DNA of 64,000 nucleotides from Dongia_A sp039808885 (GTDB lineage Bacteria > Pseudomonadota > Alphaproteobacteria > Dongiales > Dongiaceae), in NCBI GenBank assembly GCA_039808885.1, contig JBDHTX010000014.1, forward strand, positions 33,850-97,849, given 5' to 3'. The notes beneath the pieces are model-generated. The model saw only the letters and a program-made list of their open reading frames with translations, made no database searches and had not been told where the DNA came from. Made by a program: the position numbers and the translations under genes. This document shows positions 26,382-35,669 of this stretch, piece by piece (position 1 is the first letter of the stretch; each line of letters begins with the position of its first letter).

Positions 26382-27788
26382 ATGGACCCGCTGATCGCGG
26401 GACTCCAGGGCATTGTCGGCGACCGTCACTGCCTGACCGATTCCGCAGCCACGGCGCCGTTCCTGAAGGACTGGCGCGACATCTATCACGGCAAGGCGCG
26501 CGCGGTCGTGCTGCCGGAAACGGCGGCGCAGGTGCAGGACATCATCCGCCTCGCCCGCCAGCATCGCGCGGCGATCGTGCCCCAGGGCGGCAACACCGGG
26601 CTCTCCGGCGGCGCGACGCCGGATGCGACCGGCAAGGCCGTCGTCGTCGCGCTCAAGCGCATGAACAAGATCCGCGCCCTCGATCCCGCCAACAACAGCC
26701 TGGTGGCGGAGGCCGGCTGCATCCTGGCCGATCTGCAGCAGGCGGCATCCGACGCCGACCGGCTGTTTCCCCTCAGCCTGGCGGCCGAAGGCACCTGCCA
26801 GATCGGCGGCAATCTCGCCACCAATGCCGGCGGCATCAACGTGCTGCGCTTCGGCAATGCGCGCGACCTCTGCCTCGGCCTGGAGGCGGTGCTGTCCGAC
26901 GGGTCGCTGTTCTCGCATCTGAGCGCCTTGCGCAAGGACAACAGCGGCTACGATCTCAAGCAATTGCTGATCGGCTCCGAAGGCACGCTCGGCGTCATCA
27001 CCGCGGCGGCGCTGAAGCTGTTTCCGAAACCCGTCGCCCGCGTCACCGCCATCGTGACCCTGGGCGGGATCGGCAAGGCCGTGAGCCTGCTGGCGCGCTG
27101 CCGCGCCGGCCTGGCCGACCAGCTGGTCAGCTTCGAGCTGCTGCCGCGCTTCGGCATCGAGCTCGCGGAAGCGCATGTGCCCGGCCTCGCCTGGCCGCTT
27201 GCCGCGCGGCCCGCCTGGTCGGTGCTGATCGAGGCCAGCACCAGCTCGCCGGCCTTCGACCTGCGGCTGGCGCTGGAAACCACGCTGGCCGCCGCGCTGG
27301 AGGCGGACGAGATCGGCGATGCGGTGGTCGCCAGCTCCGAAACGCAATCCCGCGCCCTGTGGCGGCTGCGCGAAGGCATCGTCGAAGGGCAATGGCGCGC
27401 GGGCGCCAACATCAAGCACGACGTTTCGGTGCCGGTGGCGAAAGTGCCGGACTTCCTCATTGCCGGCGAGGCCGCCCTGAAGGCAGCCGACCCGCAGACG
27501 CGCCTGCTCGCCTTCGGCCATCTCGGCGACGGCAACATCCATTTCAACCTGGTCCAGCCACGCGACGAAGCGAAGGAGCGCTTCCTGGCCCGCACCGGGA
27601 CGGTCAACCGCATCGTCCACGACGTGGTGCAGGAATTCGGCGGCTCGATCAGCGCCGAGCATGGCATCGGGCAGCTGCGCCGCGCCGAGCTGGAGCACCG
27701 CAAATCGCCGGTCGAGCTGGACCTGATGCGGCGGATCAAGCGGCTGCTCGACCCCGACAACCTGATGAACCCCGGCAAGCTGCTCTAG
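26382..27788 (+). CDS. FAD-linked oxidase, D-2-hydroxyacid dehydrogenase (GlcD/D2HGDH) type
   Basis: A 468-residue flavoenzyme. The FAD-binding PCMH domain runs about 35-215 (VPQGGNTGLSGGATPD, then GNLATNAGGINVLRFGNARDL). The C-terminal FAD-oxidase cap spans about 220-468, with the metal-site signature FGHLGDGNIHFNL, SAEHGIGQLRR and the ending DPDNLMNPGKLL. Closest known roles are oxidation of D-2-hydroxyglutarate, D-lactate or glycolate; the substrate is undetermined. No glcE/glcF genes follow, which favours a single-subunit enzyme of the D2HGDH group. Confidence 0.88.
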   Translation: MDPLIAGLQGIVGDRHCLTDSAATAPFLKDWRDIYHGKARAVVLPETAAQVQDIIRLARQHRAAIVPQGGNTGLSGGATPDATGKAVVVALKRMNKIRALDPANNSLVAEAGCILADLQQAASDADRLFPLSLAAEGTCQIGGNLATNAGGINVLRFGNARDLCLGLEAVLSDGSLFSHLSALRKDNSGYDLKQLLIGSEGTLGVITAAALKLFPKPVARVTAIVTLGGIGKAVSLLARCRAGLADQLVSFELLPRFGIELAEAHVPGLAWPLAARPAWSVLIEASTSSPAFDLRLALETTLAAALEADEIGDAVVASSETQSRALWRLREGIVEGQWRAGANIKHDVSVPVAKVPDFLIAGEAALKAADPQTRLLAFGHLGDGNIHFNLVQPRDEAKERFLARTGTVNRIVHDVVQEFGGSISAEHGIGQLRRAELEHRKSPVELDLMRRIKRLLDPDNLMNPGKLL

Positions 27789-27905
27789 CCGCCGGCCCGC
27801 CGGCCTTCACCCATCGGCAAACCCAGCAGGGCGGTTGCGTCAAAGCGCGCGATTGCCGACAATCACCGCCTCGAACCCGCGCCAGAGGCGATTACAGAGC
27901 GAACC

Positions 27906-29489
27906 ATGAGCGACAAAGCCCGCAAGATCCTGTTCATCAGCGTCGACCAATGGCGCGGCGAATGCCTGTCGGCCCTCGGCCATCCGATGGTCAAGACGCC
28001 CAATCTCGATGCGCTCGCCGCCGACGGCGTTTTGTTTCAGCGGCATTACACCGTCTGCGCGCCCTGCGGCCCGGCCCGCACCAGCCTGCACACCGGCGCC
28101 TACCTGATGAATCACCGGTCGGGGCGCAACGGCACGCCGCTCGACAACCGCTTCACCAACGTGGCGTGGGAGACGCGCAAGGCCGGCTATGACCCGACCT
28201 TGTTCGGCTACACCGACACCAGCCTGGACCCGCGCACGCGCAACCCCGAAGACCCGGCGCTGAAGACCTATGAGGGCGTGTTGCCCGGCTTCACCGTCGG
28301 CATGCAGCTGCCCGACCACATGGCGCCCTGGGTCGCCGACCTGAAGGCGCGCGGCTACGACCTGCCGAACGGCCGCTGGGATGTCTACAAGCCGCGGCCC
28401 GGCTTCGAGAAGCCCGCCGATCGCGGCCATTCCTTCATCCCGACCATGTTCACCGCGGATGAGAGCGAGACCACTTTCATGGCCGACACGGTCATGCGCT
28501 GGCTGTCGGTGCGGCGCGACCAGAACTGGTTCGTGCATTGCGTGTTCCTGCGCCCGCATCCGCCGATCATCTGCCCGGAGCCCTACAACGCCATGTACGA
28601 CCCGGCCAAGGTGCCGATGGTCAACCGCAAGGCGACTCCGGAGGAGGAGGCCAAGCAGCATCCGCTGCTGAAGGTGAAGCTCGACGCCTTTGACGGCCGC
28701 ACCGGCTATGACGAGCACAATCCCAACAACCTGGTGCGCATGCCGGAACTGGAGCTGCGGCAGATGCGGGCGACCTATTACGGCATGATCACCCAAGTCG
28801 ACGACCAGATCGGCCGCCTCGTCGCCTATCTGAAGCAGACCGGCGAATACGAGGACACGCTGATCGTGCTCACCTGCGATCATGGCGAGATGGGCGGCGA
28901 TCACTATTGCTGGGGCAAGGAGGTCTATTTCGAGCAGAGCTTCCACATCCCGCTGATCATCCGCGATCCGCGCCGCCTGGCCGACAAGGGGCGCGGTACC
29001 CGGATCGACCGCTTCACCGAGGCGGTGGACATCCTCCCCACCATCCTCGACTGGCTCGGCCGGCCGATCCCCGAGCAATGCGACGGCCGCTCGCTGCTGC
29101 CGTTCCTGGAGGGCGCGCCGCCGCCGGATTGGCGGCGCGAGGTGCACTACGAGCTCGATTTCCGCTTCTCCTACACTTCGCCGGGCTTCGACGGCGAGAC
29201 GGCGCTCGGGCTGCATCCCGACGAATGCTACCTCACCGTGATCCGCGACGAGGACTACAAATACGTCCATTTTGTCAGCCTGCCGCCGCTGCTGTTCGAC
29301 ATGCGCAAGGATCCGCACGAGATGACCAACCTGGCCGGCGACCCGCAGTACCGCGACGTGCTGCTGACCTACGCGCAGAAGATGCTGTCCTGGCGCATGC
29401 GCCACGCCGACCGCACCCTGGTCAACCTGCATTTGACCGATCGCGGCGTGGTCGACGGGCGGCAGCGGCACCTGCGAGGCCAGGAATGA
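27906..29489 (+). CDS. Sulfatase / alkaline-phosphatase superfamily hydrolase
   Basis: A 527-residue cytosolic enzyme of the sulfatase family. The modification signature is C54-G-P-A-R followed by TSLHTG; C54 would be converted to formylglycine. Metal ligands appear in ISVDQWRGE (D14) and LTCDHGEMGGDH. The motif and length resemble phosphonate monoester hydrolases and related arylsulfatases of alphaproteobacteria, but the substrate is not determinable. There is no signal peptide, which also favours the cytosolic phosphonate or choline-sulfate type over secreted sulfatases. The stop overlaps the pgi start (ATGA). Confidence 0.82.
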   Translation: MSDKARKILFISVDQWRGECLSALGHPMVKTPNLDALAADGVLFQRHYTVCAPCGPARTSLHTGAYLMNHRSGRNGTPLDNRFTNVAWETRKAGYDPTLFGYTDTSLDPRTRNPEDPALKTYEGVLPGFTVGMQLPDHMAPWVADLKARGYDLPNGRWDVYKPRPGFEKPADRGHSFIPTMFTADESETTFMADTVMRWLSVRRDQNWFVHCVFLRPHPPIICPEPYNAMYDPAKVPMVNRKATPEEEAKQHPLLKVKLDAFDGRTGYDEHNPNNLVRMPELELRQMRATYYGMITQVDDQIGRLVAYLKQTGEYEDTLIVLTCDHGEMGGDHYCWGKEVYFEQSFHIPLIIRDPRRLADKGRGTRIDRFTEAVDILPTILDWLGRPIPEQCDGRSLLPFLEGAPPPDWRREVHYELDFRFSYTSPGFDGETALGLHPDECYLTVIRDEDYKYVHFVSLPPLLFDMRKDPHEMTNLAGDPQYRDVLLTYAQKMLSWRMRHADRTLVNLHLTDRGVVDGRQRHLRGQE

Positions 29490-31132
29490 CTGAAGCAGGC
29501 ATGAGCGACCTGGACCTCACCCGCGGCGCCGAATGGGCGGCGCTGAAGCGTCACCGGCAATCCCTTGCGAAGACCCGCATCGGCGACCTCTTCGCACGGG
29601 ATGCCGGCCGCTTCGCGCAGTTCTCGCTGCAGCTAGACGATTTCGCCCTCGACTTCTCCAAGAACCTGGTGACGCAGGAGACGATGCGGCTGCTGCGCGA
29701 CCTGGCGACGAAGGCCGGCATCGAGACCTGGCGCGACCGCATGTTCGCCGGCGAGCGGATCAACACCACCGAGGATCGCGCCGTCTTCCACGTCGCCCTG
29801 CGCCACCAGGGGCGCGCGCCGATGACCGTCGACGGCAAGGACGTGATGCCGGACGTGCGCGCGGTGCAGGCGCGGATGCGGGATTTCGCCGCGGCGGTGC
29901 GCGACGGCCACTGGGTCGGCGCCACCGGCCAGCGCATCCGCACCGTGATCAACATCGGCATCGGCGGCTCGGATCTCGGCCCCGCGATGGCGGTGCAGGC
30001 GCTGCGCCCGTTCTGCCATCCGGAACTGCGCTTCCATTTCGTCTCCAACGTCGACGGCGCGCATCTCGAGGCCGCCCTCGCCCATGCCGATCCGGCCACG
30101 ACCCTGTTCATCGTCTCCTCCAAGACCTTCACCACGCAGGAGACGCTGGCGAATGCGAACGCGGCGCGGGACTGGCTCACCGCGCGGCTCTCCGCCGCGG
30201 CGGTGCCGAGGCATTTCGTCGCCGTCTCCGCTGCGGTCGACAAGGCCAAGGCCTTCGGCATCGACCCGGCGAACGTTTTTGGCTTCTGGGACTGGGTCGG
30301 CGGCCGCTATTCCATGTGGTCGGCCATCGGCCTGCCGATCGCGGTGGCGCTGGGCTGGGACGGGTTCGAGAAGCTGCTGGCCGGCGCCCATGCCATGGAC
30401 CGGCACTTCCGCGAGGCGCCCATGGAGCGCAACCTGCCGCTGACCATGGGGCTGATCGCGCTGTGGAACATCGACTTCCTGGGTTGCGACGCCTATGCGG
30501 TGCTGCCCTATGCGCAGGACCTGGCGCGGCTGCCGGCCTATCTCCAGCAGCTCGAAATGGAGAGCAACGGCAAGGGCCGCCGGCGCGACGGCAGGCCGGT
30601 GAGATGCGCCACCGGCCCGGTGCTGTTCGGCGAACCCGGCACCAACGGCCAGCACGCCTTCTATCAGCTGATCCACCAGGGCACGCAGAAGGTGTTCTGC
30701 GATTTCATCCTGGCCGCGCGCGACCGCTCGGGCCATCCCGACCTGCACCGCCTGCTGACGGCGAATTTCCTGGCGCAGAGCCAGGCGCTGATGCTCGGCA
30801 AGAGCGCCGCCGAAGCCGAGTCGGAGATGCGCAAGGCGGGGATGAAGGCCAAACAGGCGCGCATCCTGGCGCCGCACCGGGCCTTTTCGGGCGACCGGCC
30901 CAGCAACTCCATCCTGCTGGGCGAGCTCGACCCCTACCACCTGGGCAAGCTGATCGCGCTCTATGAGCACAAGACCTTCGTGCTCGGCATCCTGTGGGGC
31001 ATCAATTCCTTCGATCAATGGGGCGTCGAGCTCGGCAAGCAACTGGCGAACGACATACTGGGCGGTTCAGGAATCGCCCGCGACGGCTCGACAGCGGGTC
31101 TGATGGCTCTCTATGATGCGTGGCGCACCTAG
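29486..31132 (+). CDS. pgi: Glucose-6-phosphate isomerase
   Basis: A 548-residue glycolytic/gluconeogenic enzyme interconverting glucose 6-phosphate and fructose 6-phosphate. Family motifs are GERINTTEDRAVFHVALR, NIGIGGSDLGPAMA, VSNVDGAHLEAAL, SKTFTTQETL, FWDWVGGRYSMWSAIGLP, QLEMESNGKG and the C-terminal GINSFDQWGVELGK. I chose the ATG at 29486, which overlaps the sulfatase stop; an ATG at 29501 is also possible. No second pgi or other glycolytic gene is adjacent. Confidence 0.95.
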   Translation: MTEAGMSDLDLTRGAEWAALKRHRQSLAKTRIGDLFARDAGRFAQFSLQLDDFALDFSKNLVTQETMRLLRDLATKAGIETWRDRMFAGERINTTEDRAVFHVALRHQGRAPMTVDGKDVMPDVRAVQARMRDFAAAVRDGHWVGATGQRIRTVINIGIGGSDLGPAMAVQALRPFCHPELRFHFVSNVDGAHLEAALAHADPATTLFIVSSKTFTTQETLANANAARDWLTARLSAAAVPRHFVAVSAAVDKAKAFGIDPANVFGFWDWVGGRYSMWSAIGLPIAVALGWDGFEKLLAGAHAMDRHFREAPMERNLPLTMGLIALWNIDFLGCDAYAVLPYAQDLARLPAYLQQLEMESNGKGRRRDGRPVRCATGPVLFGEPGTNGQHAFYQLIHQGTQKVFCDFILAARDRSGHPDLHRLLTANFLAQSQALMLGKSAAEAESEMRKAGMKAKQARILAPHRAFSGDRPSNSILLGELDPYHLGKLIALYEHKTFVLGILWGINSFDQWGVELGKQLANDILGGSGIARDGSTAGLMALYDAWRT

Positions 31133-31156
31133 TCACGCTCTCGGGATTCGCCATTC

Positions 31157-31462
31157 ATGTTGTCGATCGATCAGTCCCGCACCGATCTGTGCGAGGAGTT
31201 CAAGCGCCAACCCTCCGGCTATCACAGCGCCGATCTGCATCGGCTGCTGGATCTGATGCGCTGGGGCCATGCGCGCGGCAAGACCATCGTGCTCTGCACC
31301 GTGCCGCACAAGGAATGGCGCCTGGCGAAGTTCGGTCCGCGCCGCGGCACCAGGCTGCAGGTCGACCAGTCGCGGGTGTTCCACGATCACGACGAGGCGG
31401 TCTGGGCCTGTTTCCGCGCGCGCTGGAAGGAAATGACCGGTCGCGATTGCCCGGTCGAATAG
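31157..31462 (+). CDS. dmfA1: N,N-dimethylformamidase small (alpha) subunit-like protein
   Basis: A 101-residue protein without signal or membrane segments. It contains DLHRLLDLMRWGHARGKTIV, then PHKEWRLAKFG followed by FHDHDEAVWACFRARWKEM. I recall the same layout in the roughly 130-residue small subunit of characterised DMFases (a YLxRVHNYFR-like helix, then EREWxxAxI and EEEAMHAVFLRR). It lies 21 bases before the large subunit gene, as in dmfA1A2 operons. It is about 30 residues shorter at the N-terminus. The assignment depends on this partial similarity together with context. Confidence 0.65.
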   Translation: MLSIDQSRTDLCEEFKRQPSGYHSADLHRLLDLMRWGHARGKTIVLCTVPHKEWRLAKFGPRRGTRLQVDQSRVFHDHDEAVWACFRARWKEMTGRDCPVE

Positions 31463-31483
31463 TCACAATCCGAGAATTGCATC

Positions 31484-33670
31484 ATGCCCGAACGTCTGCT
31501 CGCCTATACCGACAAGCTGAGCGCGAAGCCCGGCGACCTGGTCCAGGTCAAGGTCAGTTCGCCCCAAGCCGGTAAGTATCGCGCGCGGCTGGTGCGGGTG
31601 ATCTGTGGCGACGATTCCGCCGAGGGGCCGGGCTTCAAGGTCGAGCCGGTGAAAGGCGTCGCCGAGTCGGAACATTCCGCGCGGTTCCAGCCGGTCCCGC
31701 TCGGCTCCTACGCCGCGATCAAGGACCGCAAAGGCTTCGCGCTCGACTCATTCTCGCTCAGCGCCTTCATCTGGCCGACCTGGCTGGAAAAGGGCGAGGC
31801 CCAGTGCATCCTGGGCAACTGGGACGCGGCGAACGCCACCGGCTATGCGCTCTATCTCGATGAGCAGGGCCGCCTCGCCCTGCGCGTCGGCGATGCGGCG
31901 GCCGTCGCCCTGCCGGGCAAGCTGCTGTCGCGCCACTGGTACCGCGTCGCGGCCAGCTTCGATGCGAAGACCGGGCGCGTGACCTTGGCCGCCCATCGCC
32001 AGCTTGCCTATGCCGGCAACCCCCAGCGCGACATCGCGAAGGGCAAGGCGAAGGCCTCCGCCGCCGCCAACCGCTTCCTCATCGCCGCCTGGAACGACGG
32101 CGCCAAGGTCGCCGCCCATTTCAACGGCAAGATCGATTCGCCCGCCGTCTACGCGAAGGCATATCCCGTCGAGACCCTGCTCACGCCGCCCGGCGGGCGC
32201 GGCGCGCTGGCGCCGCGCCAGGCGGTGGCAGCGTGGGATTTCTCGCGCGACATCCCTGGCACCTCCGTTGTCGACCGCGGCCCGAAGCGGCGCCACGGCC
32301 AGACGGTGAATCTGCCGACCCGCGCCATGACCGGCTGGAACTGGAACGGCACCGAGCACAACTGGGTGCACAAGCCCGAGCACTTCGGCGCCATTCATTT
32401 CCACGACGACGATCTCTACGATTGCGGCTGGGAGACCGACTTCGCCCTGCGCCTGCCGAAGGCGCTGAAGAGCGGCATCTACTGCCTGCACCTGACGCAA
32501 GGCGCGCTGGAGGAATTCGCGCCGCTTTTCGTCACCCCGCCCAGGGGCAAGGCCACGGCCAGGCTCGCCTTCCTGGTGCCGACCGCGAGCTACCTCGCCT
32601 ATGCCAACCACCAGATGCCGACGTCGTGGCATTTCGACGAGCTGAGCTCGTCGAAATTCACCACCCTGTCGCCGACCGACCAGTTCATGGAGGAGTGCGG
32701 CTCGCTCGGCCTCTCCACCTACGACATTCACAACGACGGCAGCGGCGTCTGCCATTCGTCCTACCTGCGGCCCATCCTTAACATGCGGCTGAAGACCGAC
32801 CTGTGGCAGTTCAACGCCGACACCCACATCATCGACTGGCTGGAAGCGAAAAAGATTCCCTACGACGTCATCACCGACGAGGAGCTGGAGCGCGACGGCG
32901 TCGCGGCGCTGAAGCCCTATGCCTGCGTAATGACCGGGACGCACCCGGAATACTACAGCGAGCGCATGCTGGACGGCGTGCAGGACTACACCAACCAGGG
33001 CGGCCGGTTGATGTATCTGGGCGCCAACGGCTTCTACTGGCGCATCGCCTGGCACCCGAAACTGCCGGGAGTGATCGAGCACCGCCGGTCAGAGGACGGC
33101 ATGCGCGCCTGGTGGACCGAGACCGGCGAGAACTTCATGGAATTCACCGGCGAATATTCCGGCCTGTGGCGGCGCAACGGGCGGCCGCCGAACATGCTCG
33201 TTGGCGCAGGCTTCACCGCCCAGGGCTTCGACTATTCGGGCTGGTACGACCGCAATCCGGACAGCCGCGACCCGCGCGCCGCCTTCATCTTCAAGGGCGT
33301 CGGCGAGAACGAGAAGATCGGCGATTTCGGCTCGATCGGCGGCGGCGCCGCCGGCTGGGAGCTGGACCGCGCCGATGCCAGCCTCGGCACCCCGCCGCAC
33401 GCGCTGATCCTGGCCACCGCCAGCGAATTCCCGGCCAGCTATCACTGGGTGAAGGAGGAGTTCAATCACTCCCACTCCGCCGTCAATGGCGATACCTGTC
33501 CGATGGTGAAGGCCGACATGGTGTTCTTCGAGACGCCCAAGGGCGGCGCGGTGTTCTCGGTGAGCTCGATCTCCTGGGCCGGCTCGCTGGCGCACAACCG
33601 CTACGACAACAACGTCAGCCGCATCACCGAGAACGTGGTGCGGCGCTTCCTGGAGGCGAAGCCGCTCTAG
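31484..33670 (+). CDS. dmfA2: N,N-dimethylformamidase large (beta) subunit
   Basis: A 728-residue protein of the DMFase beta-subunit family; the characterised enzyme hydrolyses N,N-dimethylformamide to dimethylamine and formate. An N-terminal part (1-90) is followed by a LamG/concanavalin-like domain (about 85-225) and the catalytic glutamine-amidotransferase-like domain. In the known enzyme a mononuclear iron is held by two tyrosines and one glutamate. By position the candidates here are Y370 or Y373 (SYLAYANHQM), Y413 (STYDIHND) and E489, with H487 in GTHPEYYSE. The neighbouring small-subunit gene supports a complete enzyme, but other amides could be the real substrate. Confidence 0.82.
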   Translation: MPERLLAYTDKLSAKPGDLVQVKVSSPQAGKYRARLVRVICGDDSAEGPGFKVEPVKGVAESEHSARFQPVPLGSYAAIKDRKGFALDSFSLSAFIWPTWLEKGEAQCILGNWDAANATGYALYLDEQGRLALRVGDAAAVALPGKLLSRHWYRVAASFDAKTGRVTLAAHRQLAYAGNPQRDIAKGKAKASAAANRFLIAAWNDGAKVAAHFNGKIDSPAVYAKAYPVETLLTPPGGRGALAPRQAVAAWDFSRDIPGTSVVDRGPKRRHGQTVNLPTRAMTGWNWNGTEHNWVHKPEHFGAIHFHDDDLYDCGWETDFALRLPKALKSGIYCLHLTQGALEEFAPLFVTPPRGKATARLAFLVPTASYLAYANHQMPTSWHFDELSSSKFTTLSPTDQFMEECGSLGLSTYDIHNDGSGVCHSSYLRPILNMRLKTDLWQFNADTHIIDWLEAKKIPYDVITDEELERDGVAALKPYACVMTGTHPEYYSERMLDGVQDYTNQGGRLMYLGANGFYWRIAWHPKLPGVIEHRRSEDGMRAWWTETGENFMEFTGEYSGLWRRNGRPPNMLVGAGFTAQGFDYSGWYDRNPDSRDPRAAFIFKGVGENEKIGDFGSIGGGAAGWELDRADASLGTPPHALILATASEFPASYHWVKEEFNHSHSAVNGDTCPMVKADMVFFETPKGGAVFSVSSISWAGSLAHNRYDNNVSRITENVVRRFLEAKPL

Positions 33671-34218
33671 ATGTCCGGCTCGGCCCGGACCGGCGAGATC
33701 TTGGGCCGGTCGAGGAAGTGGCTGTAGACCAGGACCTGGGTTACCGTGCCGCCGCCCTGCGACAGCGGCAGGAACAGCGTCTCGGTCTCGACGTAGCGCT
33801 GGCTGGCGGTGATGTCGATGGAGAAATCGACGAAGGCCTCGCGGTTGTCGACAGCGAGGTTGTAGTTCTCCAGCACGAAGTCCAGCCCTTCGCCCTCATA
33901 GACCTGGCGCACGGTCAGGCCGGTTGGATCGGTCGTCCGCGCCTCGACCTCGCGCCAGCCGACCTGGCGGTAGCGGTAGTCCCGCGGATCGTCCAGCACA
34001 TCGACCACCAGCACGTTCGGCATCAGGGCAAGGACCGGCTTCAGATGAAGATCATCGTAGCGCGGCAGTTTCCCGCCGGACTGAGCCTGCAGCCACACTT
34101 CGTAGACCGCCCGTGATTCGTTGCTGAGCCGCCCGAGCGTCTCCAGCGCCGCCAGCTTGTCGCTCTCCGCCATCAGCGAGCCGTCGGCGGCCGGCAAGAG
34201 GCGACGCGACATCTTCAT
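33667..34218 (-). CDS. PAS_5-type single-domain protein
   Basis: A 183-residue protein with one PAS-like domain (about 40-175): VYEVWLQAQSGGKLPRYDDL, then LMPNVLVVDVLDDPRDYRYRQVG. This is the PAS_5 pattern of alphaproteobacterial stand-alone PAS proteins. No output domain is attached. Its start overlaps the HisD-family stop by four bases, indicating coupled translation with that gene. Its stop and the stop of dmfA2 share the palindrome CTAG. Confidence 0.72.
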   Translation of the reverse strand: MKMSRRLLPAADGSLMAESDKLAALETLGRLSNESRAVYEVWLQAQSGGKLPRYDDLHLKPVLALMPNVLVVDVLDDPRDYRYRQVGWREVEARTTDPTGLTVRQVYEGEGLDFVLENYNLAVDNREAFVDFSIDITASQRYVETETLFLPLSQGGGTVTQVLVYSHFLDRPKISPVRAEPDI

Positions 34219-35564
34219 GACTCTTGCGATCCGCGCGAGCTGACGCGCATCAGCCGATCGCGCGTCTCCGACACCGCATTGGCATGGCCGTCGAAGCCCT
34301 CATAGGTGGCGAGCCGCCGGGCCTGCAGCGCCGCTTCGCCATAGCCGGCCTGGGTCACGTAGGCAACGGAGCTGCGCTTGATGAAGTCATACACGCTCAG
34401 CGCCGAGCTGGTCTTGGCGGCGCCCGAGGTCGGCAGCACCGCGTTGGGGCCGAGCACGAAATTCGCCAGCGTGTTGGGCGTGCGGTCGCCGAGCAGGATT
34501 TCCGCCGCGTTGCGGATCTTGCTCATGTGCTGCCAGGGATCGCTGGCATGGATGGTGAGATGCTCCGGCGCGTAGTCGTTGACGAAGTCGCAGGCGGAGT
34601 CGAAATCCGGCGCCAGCACGATGCCGCCCTGCGGTCCCTTCAGCACCGTCGCGGAGAAGTCCACGCGCTGCTCGGACATCTGCGCCCAGAAGCCGGGGAT
34701 GGCGGCGCGGGCATCTTCCGCGACCTGGCGCGAATTGGTGACCAGGAAGCAGGAGGAATCCGGCCCGTGCTCCGCCTCGATCAGCAGATCGAGCGCCGCC
34801 AGCCTGCCATCGGCGGTCTCGTCGGCCAGGATGATGGATTCCGACGGTCCCGCGAGGATGCCGGGGTCGATACGGTGCGCCAGCAGCTTCTTCGCCGCCA
34901 CCAGATAGGGGCTGCCCGGCCCCACCATCTTGACCACGCGCGGCACGGTCGCCGTGCCATAGGCCACGGCCGCCACCGCCTGCGCGCCGCCGCAGCGATA
35001 GACCTCGCGCACGCCGGCCAGCTTCGCCGCCACCAGCGTCGCCGGGTCGGTGCGCCCGTCGGGCAGGGGCGGCGTGCAAATGATCACGCGCGGCACCTTG
35101 GCGACGATCGCCGGGACAGCAGTCATCACCGTAACGGAAGGAAATGATCCCTTGCCGCGCGGCACGTAGCAGGCGACGGAATCGATCGGCGACCAGCGCT
35201 CTCCGGCGAAGATGCCGGGGCGCATCTCCTTCATCCACATGTCCTCGGGCAGCTGCGCCTGGTGGTAGCGCCGGACGTTGTCGACGGCGTATTCCAGCGC
35301 CGCGATCACCTCCGGCGCCACTGCCTTGAAGGCCTGCTCGAATTCGTCATCCGGGGTGCGGATCGCATCCGGCGACAGTTGCGCGCCGTCGAACCGCGCG
35401 GCGAAGCGCGCCAGCGCCGCGTCGCCATCCCGGCGCACCTCCTCGATGATCGGCGCCACCCGCGCCTCGAACACGGCGAGATCGGCCTCGGAGCGGACCA
35501 GCAGCCGGTCGCGCGCCTCGCGCGACAGCGATGTCAGCTCGAACAGGGCGATGGGCCGATCCAT
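34215..35564 (-). CDS. hisD: Histidinol dehydrogenase family protein (HisD-like)
   Basis: A 449-residue NAD-dependent dehydrogenase of the HisD family. It shows YVPRGKGSFPSVTVM, the RCGGAQAVAAVAYGT motif, GPGSPYLVAAKKL and the PSESIILADETADG segment, then APEHLTIH and NTLANFVLGPNAVLPTSG. HisD performs the last two steps of histidine synthesis, but no other his gene is near. Paralogues with other roles (for example sulfopropanediol dehydrogenase) share these motifs, so function is uncertain. The ATG at 35564 gives the normal N-terminus. A 15-bp palindrome lies 35 bases upstream. Confidence 0.75.
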   Translation of the reverse strand: MDRPIALFELTSLSREARDRLLVRSEADLAVFEARVAPIIEEVRRDGDAALARFAARFDGAQLSPDAIRTPDDEFEQAFKAVAPEVIAALEYAVDNVRRYHQAQLPEDMWMKEMRPGIFAGERWSPIDSVACYVPRGKGSFPSVTVMTAVPAIVAKVPRVIICTPPLPDGRTDPATLVAAKLAGVREVYRCGGAQAVAAVAYGTATVPRVVKMVGPGSPYLVAAKKLLAHRIDPGILAGPSESIILADETADGRLAALDLLIEAEHGPDSSCFLVTNSRQVAEDARAAIPGFWAQMSEQRVDFSATVLKGPQGGIVLAPDFDSACDFVNDYAPEHLTIHASDPWQHMSKIRNAAEILLGDRTPNTLANFVLGPNAVLPTSGAAKTSSALSVYDFIKRSSVAYVTQAGYGEAALQARRLATYEGFDGHANAVSETRDRLMRVSSRGSQES

Positions 35565-35598
35565 GGGGGCGGAACTCCGGAAACCGCAATCAGGTCTG

Positions 35599-35613
35599 CA
35601 ATACGGAGTATTG
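35599..35613 (-). promoter_or_regulatory. Palindrome CAATAC-GGA-GTATTG, candidate operator for the HisD-like gene
   Basis: A perfect 6-3-6 dyad lies 35 bases upstream of the HisD-like start, in the 105-base gap before the next gene. The size and position fit an operator for a small dimeric repressor of the GntR or similar class. No regulator gene is adjacent. Confidence 0.35.
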
Positions 35614-35669
35614 GGCGTTCTGGCAACGGGGTGCGACGGTTCGCGCACCGGCGCCCGATCCGGCGCGGT

